The position numbers and the translations under genes are program-made. From contig NZ_CP042434.1 in the NCBI RefSeq assembly GCF_007971385.1, positions 186,001-250,000 on the forward strand: DNA of 64,000 nucleotides. The letters are read 5' to 3'. Numbering within the stretch: position 1 is the first letter of the stretch; the number at the start of each line of letters is the position of its first letter. The DNA is from Arachidicoccus ginsenosidivorans (lineage in GTDB: Bacteria; Bacteroidota; Bacteroidia; Chitinophagales; Chitinophagaceae). Positions 12,830 to 22,136 of this stretch are shown here, piece after piece. The notes beneath the pieces were generated by a model that searched no databases, had not been told where the DNA came from, and saw only the letters and a program-made list of their open reading frames with translations.

Positions 12830-15319
12830 CTAATTCATGGCAGCAATTTGTTCCTTACTGCAGGCTTTATTGTAAATCGCAAGCCCGGTTATTTTCCCTG
12901 TAAAACCCCTAATATGTCTTAAGGGAAACATTAAGGTTTCTACTTTGCGAACCTTGGACTTATCCTTATCATTAAATTGCAAAAAGTGATTGTATAAACT
13001 ATCCTGAGGTGCACCATTGACAAACAAAGCAGTTCCTTTATTGGTTCCGGTTATAACAATATGTACCCATTTTTCTTTCGGCACCTGATAATTAAAACTC
13101 AGCGCATACCCTTCTCTTGAAAAACCAAGATGACCGGTGCCCCTTTGGTTTAAAACGACACTTGCATGTTTACTGCTAAATAAGGTTTCATCTGGATTTG
13201 CGCTGGTGTTACCTGCTTGCCGGTATAAATAAAAAGAGAGGGTATAATCATAACCGATTTCCTCCGTAGGCAAAGTTACCCTGTCAGATACGTTATTAAA
13301 TTGCCAAACATGTTTTAGACCAGATTGTTTTAAAACAGCGGCAGTGGTTTGCAATTGTGAGATCTTTTGTTTTTCGACACTTTTAAAATCTTTAGTATTC
13401 AGCTTTGATAACCAATTTCTCTGAACAGGCAAATCTCCCCCTTTACCATCGACGTAAGTTCCTACTTTGCCTCTAAGGTTTAAACCAGGGCCTTCTCCCA
13501 GCGTTTTTCGCTTTTGATCAAAAGTCTTAAAATCCAATGGCTTATCCTCACCTCCCCACATTTTCTGGCTCAAGACCTGGAGTGCGGGAAAAACTCTGTC
13601 CGTGACGTCTTCAGCAGTTATGCCGTTGCCAACTATATCATTCCACACAGCAAAGGCGCCTCCAATAATGGCAGTATCGCCGGGTTCGAATCGGACGTTT
13701 CCTACTTGTGCCGGGATCCAGTGATCATATAAGTGATGCAGATTGAGGTAATCATAATAATATCCTGCAGCAGGTACAATATACAGCCAACCGTCAGGCG
13801 TACTGATCTGGGGATAACCCAATTTTTTCATCGCTCTGGGCTCGGCATATCCGTTATACCATGTATTCATGGTAACGCCTTTAACCCGAACCGGCGTTTC
13901 TCCCTTTGCCCAGGTAAGTGCGCCCCATAGCCGGACCTGTTTACCATAGTCCTGTATCCAGCTAATGACGCGATCAGTAAAGGCGCGGAACGCCTCTGCA
14001 TCCGCTTTGGCATATTCATCGGTTCCAATATCTACTACTGGTCCGGTAAAAACGGGGTTCGGTCCATCTAAATACTCTTTGAATATATTATGCACTACAG
14101 TATCCGTCAATGGATTATGGAGATCCAAGTGATCCATGCCGTATTTTTTTGAACCTATGGCCGGAACTGCATGGGTCAGCGATAAGGCATGAGCCGGCAC
14201 ATCAATCTCTGGTACGATAAGGACGCCATACTGCCGACCAAGGACCTGCAGCTCACGAAATTCTTGTTTCGTATAATGACCATCTTTTGCGGTGAGTCCT
14301 GGATATCGATCATTTTCCAACCTGAATGCGGCATAAGTGCTATCCCAATTGTCTCCAAAATACTTTTTGAATCCATTGTCATTTAAATGAATTTGAAAAT
14401 CATTCATTTTGTAATAAGACAATAGTTTTACATAATTGCGCAGGAACTCCATGGAGAAAAATTTCCTGCCGCAATCCAGCACCAGGCCTCTGACCCGGTA
14501 GGTAGGATAATCCACGGCCATTCCCTGAACAATTTCCAGATGCTGATCCAGTAATTGTAATAAAGTTCTGGTACCCCAAAATAGGCCCTTAAACTTTGGC
14601 GCCGTTATGCGTAAAACATCGCCTATTTCCATTTGATAGCCTTCATCCCCTAAACGAGGTTGCTGGCTTGTAATGCTCAGGTAGATATCTGATTTTCCAG
14701 GTTTTCCGACTTTTATATCCAGTTGCAGTCCTGTTACATCCATAATTTCCTTTTGAATCTGGCCGGATAAGCTGCCCAGAATTTCTTTTTCAGTCGGCGG
14801 CAATACAATTTTGGAATGATTGGTTAAGGTAAATTTCCCCTGGCCGCCCCGCCATGCTTTTAAAGCTGGTATGACAAAAGGAGCCTGGGTATTTATTTCA
14901 AGTGCTGCATTCACCGCTGTATTGGGCACAGCAGGCACCAAAACAGATTTGGATAGATCCAACTGAAAATCAGTGTCTTTATCACCCACCAACTGATAAT
15001 ATATGGACACCTTCGTATCCGCAATAGGCGCATAAACTATGCCCTTATCAGAAATAATGGGGGAATGATCTGTACCTTTCAGTACCAGATGATAGCCTTC
15101 AGGGCTGACTGGCAACTCAAGAGCTATTCCATTATTGCCTGCATCATAAAGCGTCTGGGCAGCAGGGATTTTTACCGGCCCCACCGCTGCCAGCAATGCG
15201 GTTGTATCTCTATACGTGTTTTTCAAGATTGTCTGTTGTCCAGACACGACCTGCACCGCTAAAGTCATGAATACCAGACAGCCAACTAAGGAACAGAGGA
15301 TATGTTTATACAAACGCAT
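12830..15319 (-). CDS. GH20 beta-N-acetylhexosaminidase with C-terminal LamG-like domain
   Basis: Exported glycosidase predicted to remove terminal N-acetylglucosamine or N-acetylgalactosamine. The Sec signal covers residues 1-28 (ending VVSG-QQ). A GH20b-type N-terminal domain (about 145-268) precedes the TIM barrel (about 272-600), recognisable from YRVRGLVLDCGRKFFSMEFL, YYKMNDFQIHLNDN, VPEIDVPAHALSLTH and VDIGTDEYAKAD. The acidic pair D434-E435 fits the catalytic Asp-Glu, but the usual HIGGDE reads DIGTDE, a variant subgroup. From about 665 to the end a concanavalin-like fold (LKHVWQFNN, YTLSFYLYR, WVHIVITG) looks like a carbohydrate-binding LamG domain. The total of 829 residues is long because of that domain. 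It heads the minus-strand group GH20, barstar, SusC, SusD, EEP. Confidence 0.87.
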   Translation of the reverse strand: MRLYKHILCSLVGCLVFMTLAVQVVSGQQTILKNTYRDTTALLAAVGPVKIPAAQTLYDAGNNGIALELPVSPEGYHLVLKGTDHSPIISDKGIVYAPIADTKVSIYYQLVGDKDTDFQLDLSKSVLVPAVPNTAVNAALEINTQAPFVIPALKAWRGGQGKFTLTNHSKIVLPPTEKEILGSLSGQIQKEIMDVTGLQLDIKVGKPGKSDIYLSITSQQPRLGDEGYQMEIGDVLRITAPKFKGLFWGTRTLLQLLDQHLEIVQGMAVDYPTYRVRGLVLDCGRKFFSMEFLRNYVKLLSYYKMNDFQIHLNDNGFKKYFGDNWDSTYAAFRLENDRYPGLTAKDGHYTKQEFRELQVLGRQYGVLIVPEIDVPAHALSLTHAVPAIGSKKYGMDHLDLHNPLTDTVVHNIFKEYLDGPNPVFTGPVVDIGTDEYAKADAEAFRAFTDRVISWIQDYGKQVRLWGALTWAKGETPVRVKGVTMNTWYNGYAEPRAMKKLGYPQISTPDGWLYIVPAAGYYYDYLNLHHLYDHWIPAQVGNVRFEPGDTAIIGGAFAVWNDIVGNGITAEDVTDRVFPALQVLSQKMWGGEDKPLDFKTFDQKRKTLGEGPGLNLRGKVGTYVDGKGGDLPVQRNWLSKLNTKDFKSVEKQKISQLQTTAAVLKQSGLKHVWQFNNVSDRVTLPTEEIGYDYTLSFYLYRQAGNTSANPDETLFSSKHASVVLNQRGTGHLGFSREGYALSFNYQVPKEKWVHIVITGTNKGTALFVNGAPQDSLYNHFLQFNDKDKSKVRKVETLMFPLRHIRGFTGKITGLAIYNKACSKEQIAAMN

Positions 15320-15499
15320 CTAATTCAGGTTGAAATTTTATTGTAAAAAATAATTCAGTGGGAAAATACAGAAATATATTGAATACAGACCACGCAACCG
15401 TTTGCCTTGAATGCCTTCTCGACCACGATTTTTCTCCTTTTATTGTATGAACTTAAGTTACCCTTCCCAACACACTCCTTTCATAAAAATATTTATTTT

Positions 15500-15516
15500 A
15501 TGCAACGCAGTTGCAT
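15500..15516. promoter_or_regulatory. palindromic operator candidate upstream of the TrxR-like gene
   Basis: ATGCAAC-GCA-GTTGCAT is a perfect 7-3-7 inverted repeat lying just where the -33 box of the promoter below should be, so a bound dimeric regulator would block transcription. The same half-sites recur inside the gene at 15749-15764 (CAGTTGCATGCAACTG). Confidence 0.5.
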
Positions 15517-15539
15517 TTAAATTTTATTCCCTAACTTTG
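15510..15539 (+). promoter_or_regulatory. promoter of the TrxR-like gene
   Basis: TAACTTTG at 15532-15539 is an exact Bacteroidota -7 box. The upstream partner is a weaker GTTG at 15510-15513 (18-base spacer), which overlaps the operator-like palindrome. The start codon is 20 bases downstream. Confidence 0.55.
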
Positions 15540-15559
15540 CCAAGTATCAAAAAAATAAA

Positions 15560-16504
15560 ATGAATATGCGCAAACCCCAAACCCTGTCCGAAGTGATTAT
15601 TATCGGTGGCAGTTATAGTGGTATGTCAGCCGCCATGACACTAGGAAGAGCACTAAGAAAGGTGGTCCTTATTGACGCTGGCAAACCCTGTAACCGTTTT
15701 GCCCCTCATGCACACAATCTGCTTGGCAGTGACGGCATCGCTCCGGCGCAGTTGCATGCAACTGCCCGTGCGCAATTAAAACTTTATAGTACCATTGAAC
15801 TGATAGAGGATAATGCAATATCCTTTAAAAAAGACAAGGCACTGTTTACGGTTACAACAAAAAAGGGCGCTGAATTCATGGCGGAAAATCTGCTGCTGGC
15901 AACCGGACTTAAAGATTCGCTACCCAATATACCAGGCCTTCTGGACTGTTGGGGCAAATCTGCTATTCATTGCCCATATTGCCATGGTTTTGAATTCAAA
16001 GGAGGCCAAACAGGCATCCTGGCCGCAAGTAATGAAGCGCTGCATATGATCAACATGCTGATGCAATGGACCAGCAATCTTACGATATTTACGGTGGAAG
16101 GCTTTTCTTTTAATCCTGCTGCGCTGGATTTTATCCACCAGCACAAAATCCGCCTAATCACCGAAAAGGTCACGGGACTTCAACATCAGGCAGGCAATCT
16201 TGAAGCAGTCACCATAAGGGACGTTTCGGGAAAGCTTGGTAGTATCCCTTTGAAGGCTTTATATGTTATGCCACCAATCAGACAGGCTTTGGAACAGCAA
16301 GCTGCTTTAGGGTATAATTTAACGCCTTCTGGCCATATTGAAGTAGATGAGGCTGGTAGGACAGCCACCAAAGGTTTATATGCGGCTGGCGATAATTGTA
16401 ACCGTTTTAGGTCACTTGCCCAAGCAATGGCTTCAGGCATTACAGCAGGAGCTATGATTAATTATGACCTGATCAATAAACAAAGACCTTTGCCTAAAAT
16501 GTAA
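15560..16504 (+). CDS. thioredoxin reductase-like NAD(P)/FAD-dependent oxidoreductase
   Basis: Cytoplasmic flavoprotein of the class II pyridine nucleotide-disulfide oxidoreductase type. The FAD Rossmann motif GGSYSG is at 16-21. Residues 138-141 read CPYC, the redox disulfide of the thioredoxin-reductase fold. The NAD(P) domain follows (about 145-245), and the C-terminal FAD motif TKGLYAAGDN is near 267-276. The length of 314 residues is right for the family. The electron acceptor is uncertain; homologues of this branch often act beside redox- or xenobiotic-responsive regulators rather than as the main TrxB. The last codons form one arm of a hairpin (16487-16524). It is a single-gene unit with its own promoter and operator-like palindrome. 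Confidence 0.85.
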   Translation: MNMRKPQTLSEVIIIGGSYSGMSAAMTLGRALRKVVLIDAGKPCNRFAPHAHNLLGSDGIAPAQLHATARAQLKLYSTIELIEDNAISFKKDKALFTVTTKKGAEFMAENLLLATGLKDSLPNIPGLLDCWGKSAIHCPYCHGFEFKGGQTGILAASNEALHMINMLMQWTSNLTIFTVEGFSFNPAALDFIHQHKIRLITEKVTGLQHQAGNLEAVTIRDVSGKLGSIPLKALYVMPPIRQALEQQAALGYNLTPSGHIEVDEAGRTATKGLYAAGDNCNRFRSLAQAMASGITAGAMINYDLINKQRPLPKM

Positions 16505-16524
16505 CGCATACATTTTGGCAAAGG
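16487..16524 (+). terminator. hairpin overlapping the TrxR-like stop codon
   Basis: CCTTTGCC(t)AAAATGT at 16487-16502 pairs with ACATTTTGGCAAAGG at 16510-16524 with one bulged base. There is no T-run after it, so it may define a 3' end rather than be a classical terminator. The gene on the other side is convergent. Confidence 0.35.
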
Positions 16525-16573
16525 CCATCAAAAGTAAACAAAGACTATAGTGCGTGTTGAATTGCGCGCATTT

Positions 16574-17533
16574 TTATGCACTCATTCGCTTGCGCTCCAT
16601 TACTGGGGCTACAGGCTCAAAGCGAATAATCTCTTTAATACCATCTTCATAGGAAGTTGGCTGAAAGGCAAAGCGTTTTTCAAATTTATCACTGTTAAAT
16701 ACATAATCCTTATCATACTGATAGAGCATTTCTCTGGATTCCCGCATAATCGGCATAAAAATACCTAACAGACTCGTCATTGTTTTACCAACAATACGTT
16801 TTTTGGGTTTTACCCCCAGTTCACTGGCGACCATTTCAATCCACTGCCTGCCTGAGGGCGGATTTTTGGCAGTAGGCAGATGCCAGGTATGGCCAAAGGC
16901 TTCCGGGCAATTGCCTAGTAGTGCAGTAGCACTGGCAGCGTCCACGGTATAAGTAAAACTATGGCGGTAGTGTTCATTAACCAGCCAATTGGCAGGTTTG
17001 CCTTGCTTCAGCGGCTTGATCACCATCTCACCAAGGATACTATTTTTCACACCTGGTCCATAAAAATCAGCACATCTGGCAATAAGGGCTATTAGTCCTT
17101 TTTGTTTTACATTATCCCAAATCATATGAATCAGTTCAGCCCGCACTTTACCTTTCTTACTACTGGGTGCAATTCGGTGTGTTTCCATAATCTGATTAAG
17201 ATTATCCCCGTCATACATATAAATGTTATCAAAAAACACCAAACGACTACCCTGCTTAATACAGGCCTCTATGACATTTTCCATAATTACAGGCCAGTCT
17301 CTTTGCCAGATTTTATAATCATAAGGAAGGCCTGCCGTAAGATAAACAACTTCCGCTCCCTTTACGGCCTCTGACACCTCTTCTCGTTTCGTAAGATCGG
17401 CGGGGAATAATAAATCTTCTGCCCCCACTTTTTGTGGATGGCGGCTAACCAGGCGAATTTCCCTGGTATAAATCCTAAGTGCTTTTGCCAGCTCAGTACC
17501 AATGGCACCGCCGGCTCCTAATATTGCCTGCAT
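16574..17533 (-). CDS. NAD(P)-dependent epimerase/dehydratase-like (extended SDR) protein
   Basis: Extended short-chain dehydrogenase fold, 319 residues. The N-terminal dinucleotide motif is ILGAGGAIG (4-12). The middle shows AEVVYLTAGLPYDY and RLVFFDNIYMYDG. The usual catalytic YxxxK is not obvious: K126-K128 lie in SSKKGKVRAE, so the protein may be an atypical SDR that binds NAD(P) but acts on an unknown substrate. The C-terminal half (SFTYTVDAA, GHTWHLPTAKNPPSGRQWIEMVA) matches nucleotide-sugar epimerase-like proteins often labelled NAD-dependent epimerase/dehydratase. It stands alone between convergent and divergent neighbours. Confidence 0.78.
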   Translation of the reverse strand: MQAILGAGGAIGTELAKALRIYTREIRLVSRHPQKVGAEDLLFPADLTKREEVSEAVKGAEVVYLTAGLPYDYKIWQRDWPVIMENVIEACIKQGSRLVFFDNIYMYDGDNLNQIMETHRIAPSSKKGKVRAELIHMIWDNVKQKGLIALIARCADFYGPGVKNSILGEMVIKPLKQGKPANWLVNEHYRHSFTYTVDAASATALLGNCPEAFGHTWHLPTAKNPPSGRQWIEMVASELGVKPKKRIVGKTMTSLLGIFMPIMRESREMLYQYDKDYVFNSDKFEKRFAFQPTSYEDGIKEIIRFEPVAPVMERKRMSA

Positions 17534-18075
17534 GACTGGATTATTTTATACTATATTAAATGAAAACGAATCAACTAAATGGAATTGGACAAATCTGCTC
17601 TTAAAAATTATTTTTAATAACAACAGCGCTACATTCTACCCTCTACGCTTTTTAATTCCCGATAATAAATCCCGACAATTTTTTTGGATTTCTGTACATC
17701 TAAGCCACAATCTCACGTACATTAAGTGTCACGCTATTATTTTTCCTTTCCTTTGAGATGGTAAAATTAATAAAGGAAGATTATTAATGGTGCAAATTTC
17801 TCCGCTTATCGGTAAATGGACAAAATAAACGGGCAAATGACACTCCCCCACGGTCTATGTCAGAAAATCTCTGTAACATCACGTCACATCCACTGATCAG
17901 GATTATTTTACAACTTATAGATAATATCTATAGCCTGGGAACAAGTAAATCTGTTTGCCGTTCATCCTGTTCGTGTTTGCCTGCAAATAGATTTTAGTTA
18001 TTTTTGCAGGGTCTTATTAAAAGGGTATTATCCCCTATGCGTTTGGCAAACCGGTCGTCAGAAAAATAACTATTA
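17534..18075. other. divergent intergenic region (epimerase / AraC regulator)
   Basis: About 540 bases between divergent genes, expected to hold both promoters. It contains a small palindrome TATAGAT-AAT-ATCTATA at 17916-17932. No exact Bacteroidota -33/-7 pair was found and there is no credible gene. Confidence 0.45.
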
Positions 18076-18939
18076 GTGCCTAAAAAAAAGCAGATATTAA
18101 AAGAGCATCATTTGCCGCCCATGGCGAAGGCGGGTATTTTACTACATCAGTACGACAATGAGGATCTCAACCGGGAGGATGATATCTTTGAGCCGCACAG
18201 GGACACCCATGCAATATTTAATTTTGCAACAACGGGCTCCAGTAGTTTTTTACTGGACTTTGAAAAATACGCTTTAAAAGCACCTGTGCTGGTCATGGTC
18301 TTTCCAGGTCAGGTTCATCAGATTGAACATTGCCTGAATGTTTCAGGCTGGAGTATTGCTTTTGACCCGATTTTGATGAACGCAGAACTGACCAAAACGC
18401 TGGAGTGCATCTTTCGTGCGCCTTTACCCATTGACGACACCAGTAGCCTATATCAGGAGCTAATGCAACTACTATCCTTATTGACCAATATGTATGAACA
18501 GGCCAGTGGCACCGAACAAACCGCTGCGGTCCAGGGATTATTTAGCAGTCTTTTGCAATGGACCGCAGGCAAATTAAAGGATAGTTGTCCATGTACCACC
18601 AAAGCCACAGACAGAGCCAGTCTTATCGAGCTGGGCTTTAAATCACTTTTGCAGGAGCATTATGTCAAACATAAAAGACCCGGCTTTTATAGCGATCAGT
18701 TGAATATTTCCACAACACATCTTGGTGATACAATTAAAGCCCTGACAGGCAAATCAGTGACAGCACACATTCAGCAGATCAGTATTTTGCAGGCCAAGCG
18801 ATATCTATATAAAACAGATCTCAGTATTAAAGAAATATGTTTTTTGGTGGGTTATGATGATCCGGTGCATTTTGGTAAGCTATTTAAAAAACACTGCCAG
18901 CTCACACCACTGGAATTCAGAAAACAAATCCGAGAATAA
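18076..18939 (+). CDS. AraC family transcriptional regulator
   Basis: DNA-binding regulator, 287 residues, with a GTG start. Residues 35-110 form a cupin-like sensing domain (FNFATTGSSSFLLDF, VLVMVFPGQVHQIEH). The C-terminal 100 residues are the double helix-turn-helix: LNISTTHLGDTIKALTGKS (first HTH) and DLSIKEICFLVGYDDPVHFGKLFKKHCQLTPLEFR (second HTH with the family signature). It is followed 181 bases later by a siderophore-interacting protein in the same direction, which suggests that gene as a target; the inducer is not known. Confidence 0.9.
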   Translation: MPKKKQILKEHHLPPMAKAGILLHQYDNEDLNREDDIFEPHRDTHAIFNFATTGSSSFLLDFEKYALKAPVLVMVFPGQVHQIEHCLNVSGWSIAFDPILMNAELTKTLECIFRAPLPIDDTSSLYQELMQLLSLLTNMYEQASGTEQTAAVQGLFSSLLQWTAGKLKDSCPCTTKATDRASLIELGFKSLLQEHYVKHKRPGFYSDQLNISTTHLGDTIKALTGKSVTAHIQQISILQAKRYLYKTDLSIKEICFLVGYDDPVHFGKLFKKHCQLTPLEFRKQIRE

Positions 18940-19120
18940 TACTAAGATTCCAAGTTATAGGCCTATTTTATTTGCCCGTTCCCTTATTACTTTGCATCAT
19001 CTAAAATCAACAATATTGATTGCAGTAGTAATAAAAGCAAAATTGCGGCCGGATGTACAATTACTTTTGGTACCGGCAATTGGCTTTAGGACTGCCGTCA
19101 AAATTTAAAATGCGCTTTTT

Positions 19121-19846
19121 ATGCCTAACGTACCTAAATGGATGGCAGATCTAATGGAGACTGCCCTGGGATCCAAGATGCCCGTTTTTGAAGTCGTCGG
19201 CGCAGACTGGATCAATGAGCAAATACGTTCTGTCGTCTTTAAAGGCAACCTGGAGAAATTAAACCTTAAACCTGGTTATGCCATTGCCTTCAGAGTCAGT
19301 CAAAACGCCTTTAGAAACTATACGCCTTCCTACATTGATGCAGAGGAAAATATATTCCAGATCCTGGCTCATATTCATGGCAATGGACCTGGAGCCCGTT
19401 TCTTCGCTGATCTTAAGCTTGGACAACAGATTCCTGTCAGTATGGCCAGGGGGAGGAAAGTAACAGAATCTGCTTCAAATTATTATTTATTCGGTGATGA
19501 AAGCACTTTAGGGTTGGCCTGTATTCTACAGGAACATTTCCAAGCCCTGGGCAAGCATTTCTCAACCCTGCTTCATTTAGGGCAGCACCACCAAGAAATG
19601 CCCGCCTGTCTGGGATTGACCAGTTACGAACTGGTACAGCGTTCAGACAACGAACCCAACATTTATGTCCCGGGATTTACCATATTTGATAGCCAAAGCA
19701 TAAGCAGATGGGCACATGCGCAGTTTATTCTGGCAGGCAATGGTTTATATATTCAAAAGATCAAAAAAGAATTGCTCAGATTGGGCATCGAGCGCCGACA
19801 GATCCATGCGGAGCCATACTGGGTTCCCGGGAAAGTAGGATTATAA
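19121..19846 (+). CDS. siderophore-interacting protein (SIP) family FAD-dependent reductase
   Basis: Predicted cytoplasmic ferric-siderophore reductase of the ViuB-like SIP family, 241 residues. The N-terminal half is a ferredoxin-reductase-like FAD barrel with the family landmark RNYTPSYID (about 66-74), followed by HGNGPGARFFADLKLGQQIPV. The C-terminal half is a NAD(P)H-type domain (YYLFGDESTLGLA; FILAGNGLYIQKIKKELLRLGIERRQIHAEPYWVPGKVG). Its length matches the family. Family knowledge: such proteins strip iron from imported siderophores. No siderophore receptor or synthesis gene lies beside it; the only partner is the AraC regulator upstream. Confidence 0.86.
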   Translation: MPNVPKWMADLMETALGSKMPVFEVVGADWINEQIRSVVFKGNLEKLNLKPGYAIAFRVSQNAFRNYTPSYIDAEENIFQILAHIHGNGPGARFFADLKLGQQIPVSMARGRKVTESASNYYLFGDESTLGLACILQEHFQALGKHFSTLLHLGQHHQEMPACLGLTSYELVQRSDNEPNIYVPGFTIFDSQSISRWAHAQFILAGNGLYIQKIKKELLRLGIERRQIHAEPYWVPGKVGL

Positions 19847-19976
19847 TAATTTTAGCTTTGAACAGAGGAAATTGAACGGATTTTCTTAAATTGCAGTAGC
19901 TGAACGTACAAGAATTTAACTGGTAAATCTATTGATTTTCCAGTTAGCTACTACAAAAAAAGAAATCTGTCGGGAA

Positions 19977-22007
19977 ATGCGCATGGAAGGGTTTTTAAGC
20001 GAAGTAAGGGGATCAAAAAGGCCTAAGCCAGGTGAAAGCGTTGGCCTCAGGCATAGACAAACGGATCACCTCTTTAAAAAAGAAGTTCAGAAGGCGGCAA
20101 ATGGTCTACATCTGGGCTCGACTATACACCAGCTCTCAATACCAAGCAACGGTCTGTTTTTAATCCGGTACAGAAAAATAATAAACTGGCCCATGGTTGC
20201 TTTTTTAACCCTTGCGCTCCTTCTCACACAACCAGCTGCGTCATTAGCGCAATTCTTAACTGCAGATCAACCCACTGGAGGAATCCGGATTAATCAAATT
20301 GGTTACGGCAAATATGATCACAAAACAGCTATTTTGGACAGCGATCTATTCCCGGGACAACGTATCCCTGCTTTTTATATTATTGCCCTGAATCAAAATG
20401 CGGATACCGTTTTTACAGGTCAGCTACATCCTACCGGTAAAGATATCTATAGTGGAAAAAAGAATCTGGAGGCAGATTTTACAAAATTCACGAAGACTGG
20501 TCATTATTATCTGTCTATTCCAGGCCAAGGGACCTCCTACCCTTTTACCATCGCTGTACACCCTTTTAAAGCGCTGCTGAGTGCCAGCCTGAAAGCCTAT
20601 TATTATAACCGCGCCTCAATGCAGATTTCAGATACCTATGGAGGCATCTGGGCAAGGCAGGAAGGTCATCCAGACTCGATGGTATATATCCACCCATCTG
20701 CATCTAGCAGTTCCAGACCAAAGGGAGCTGTTATCAGCGCTCCTGGCGGTTGGTATGACGCTGGCGACTATAATAAATATATAGTGAACTCGGGCATTAC
20801 GATGAATACTTTATTTTGCGCTTTTGAAGATTATCCAGCATTATTTAAGGGAACTGCGCTTGATATACCACGCGCTTCAGCGGTATTACCGGATATCCTA
20901 AATGAACTCTTATATAACCTGCGCTGGATGCTGCGCATGCAGGACCCCGCAGATGGAGGTGTTTATCATAAACTGAGCTCAGCCAGTTTTGACAAAATGG
21001 AAATGCCTGCCAAGGATCACGACAAGCGTTATGTCGTACAAAAATCAACAGCGGCTACATTGGACTTCGTGTCCGTCATGGCTAATGCAGCAAGAATACT
21101 TGCGCCCTATAAAGCGCATTTACCGGGGCTGACTGACAGCCTGCAAGAGGCCGCGCAGCTTGCCTGGAAGTGGGCTGAGGCAAATCCGGCAGTGCGCTAT
21201 GACCAGGACGCCATGAACAAAAAATTCAATCCCGACATTACAACCGGCGCTTACGGTGATAAAAACTTAAGTGATGAATGGTATCTGGCCGCATGCAGTA
21301 TGCTGCAAAGTACGCTAGATCCTAAATATCTGACGGCAGTGCAAAAATATACCCCCCAACATATTTCAATTCCCTCCTGGAGTCAGGTAGCCGCTATTGG
21401 CTGTATCTATCTGACCAAAAGCAACTTTTCCAACCTTCTAAATGAAACTGTCTGGAACTTGCAAAAGCGCACTCAGTTAATTGCACTTCAACAACAAGCC
21501 AAACAGGCCATTATCTACCTGGCAGATCAATTAATCCATCAGGTCAATGCTGGTTTTAATACGGTGATGGGAGGCAGAAAGACAGATTTTAATTGGGGAA
21601 GTAATAGTAACTGCGCCAATCAGGGCTGGATCCTGATGGAGGCATACCGACTTACGGGTAAGGTTGACTACCGGCAAGCGGCCATTAGTAATCTGGATTA
21701 CCTATTGGGCAAAAACCCGACAGGATACTGTTTTGTAACCGGATTTGGTTCCCTCTCCCCCTTACATCCACATCACAGGATCAGTATTTCAGATAAGGTA
21801 GAGGCACCTGTGCCAGGCTGGCTGGTAGGCGGTCCCAATCCAGGAAGGCAGGACGGCGTCAAAGGCTATCCCTCTGAGCAGGCTGATCTGTCCTATATAG
21901 ACAATGATCAGGCTTATAGTGTTAATGAAGTTGCCATTAATTGGAATGCACCGCTCGTTTATTTATTAGCCGCAATAGAGGCGACCGAACCTGCTTCAAA
22001 AAATTAA
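19977..22007 (+). CDS. GH9 family glycoside hydrolase (endoglucanase/cellulase-like), secreted
   Basis: Secreted glycosidase of family 9, acting on beta-1,4-glucans or related chains. An N-terminal Ig-like CelD_N domain (GGIRINQIGYGKYDHKTA onward) precedes the alpha/alpha-barrel. Conserved features are GGWYDAGDYNKYIVNSG, with the nucleophile-side aspartates, HPHHR near the C-terminus, and DNDQAYSVNEVAINWNAP, which carries the catalytic glutamate. The start is uncertain: an in-frame TTG (19932), ATG 19977 and ATG 20193 are all possible. The Sec-like segment (RYRKIINWPMVAFLTLALLLTQPAASLAQ, partly upstream of 20193) favours a start above 20193. A lost base just upstream of the signal is also possible given the errors elsewhere. 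Confidence 0.84.
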   Translation: MRMEGFLSEVRGSKRPKPGESVGLRHRQTDHLFKKEVQKAANGLHLGSTIHQLSIPSNGLFLIRYRKIINWPMVAFLTLALLLTQPAASLAQFLTADQPTGGIRINQIGYGKYDHKTAILDSDLFPGQRIPAFYIIALNQNADTVFTGQLHPTGKDIYSGKKNLEADFTKFTKTGHYYLSIPGQGTSYPFTIAVHPFKALLSASLKAYYYNRASMQISDTYGGIWARQEGHPDSMVYIHPSASSSSRPKGAVISAPGGWYDAGDYNKYIVNSGITMNTLFCAFEDYPALFKGTALDIPRASAVLPDILNELLYNLRWMLRMQDPADGGVYHKLSSASFDKMEMPAKDHDKRYVVQKSTAATLDFVSVMANAARILAPYKAHLPGLTDSLQEAAQLAWKWAEANPAVRYDQDAMNKKFNPDITTGAYGDKNLSDEWYLAACSMLQSTLDPKYLTAVQKYTPQHISIPSWSQVAAIGCIYLTKSNFSNLLNETVWNLQKRTQLIALQQQAKQAIIYLADQLIHQVNAGFNTVMGGRKTDFNWGSNSNCANQGWILMEAYRLTGKVDYRQAAISNLDYLLGKNPTGYCFVTGFGSLSPLHPHHRISISDKVEAPVPGWLVGGPNPGRQDGVKGYPSEQADLSYIDNDQAYSVNEVAINWNAPLVYLLAAIEATEPASKN

Positions 22008-22063
22008 TTACAACCTTCTTTTATTTTATTTTGCCGTATTTAAAAATTTCGACAAATTAGAAA

Positions 22064-22086
22064 GAGAACCTGCAATGCAGGTTCTC
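22064..22086. terminator. hairpin between convergent GH9 and XRE genes
   Basis: GAGAACCTGCA and TGCAGGTTCTC form an 11-bp perfect inverted repeat around one base. It lies 57 bases after the GH9 stop and 51 bases after the stop of the convergent XRE gene. The flanks are only moderately T-rich, so termination is an inference from position. Confidence 0.5.
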
Positions 22087-22136
22087 AGTTCCTTATAATT
22101 TAATTTGTCTAACAAGACGCATGTCGCGCGACTGTA

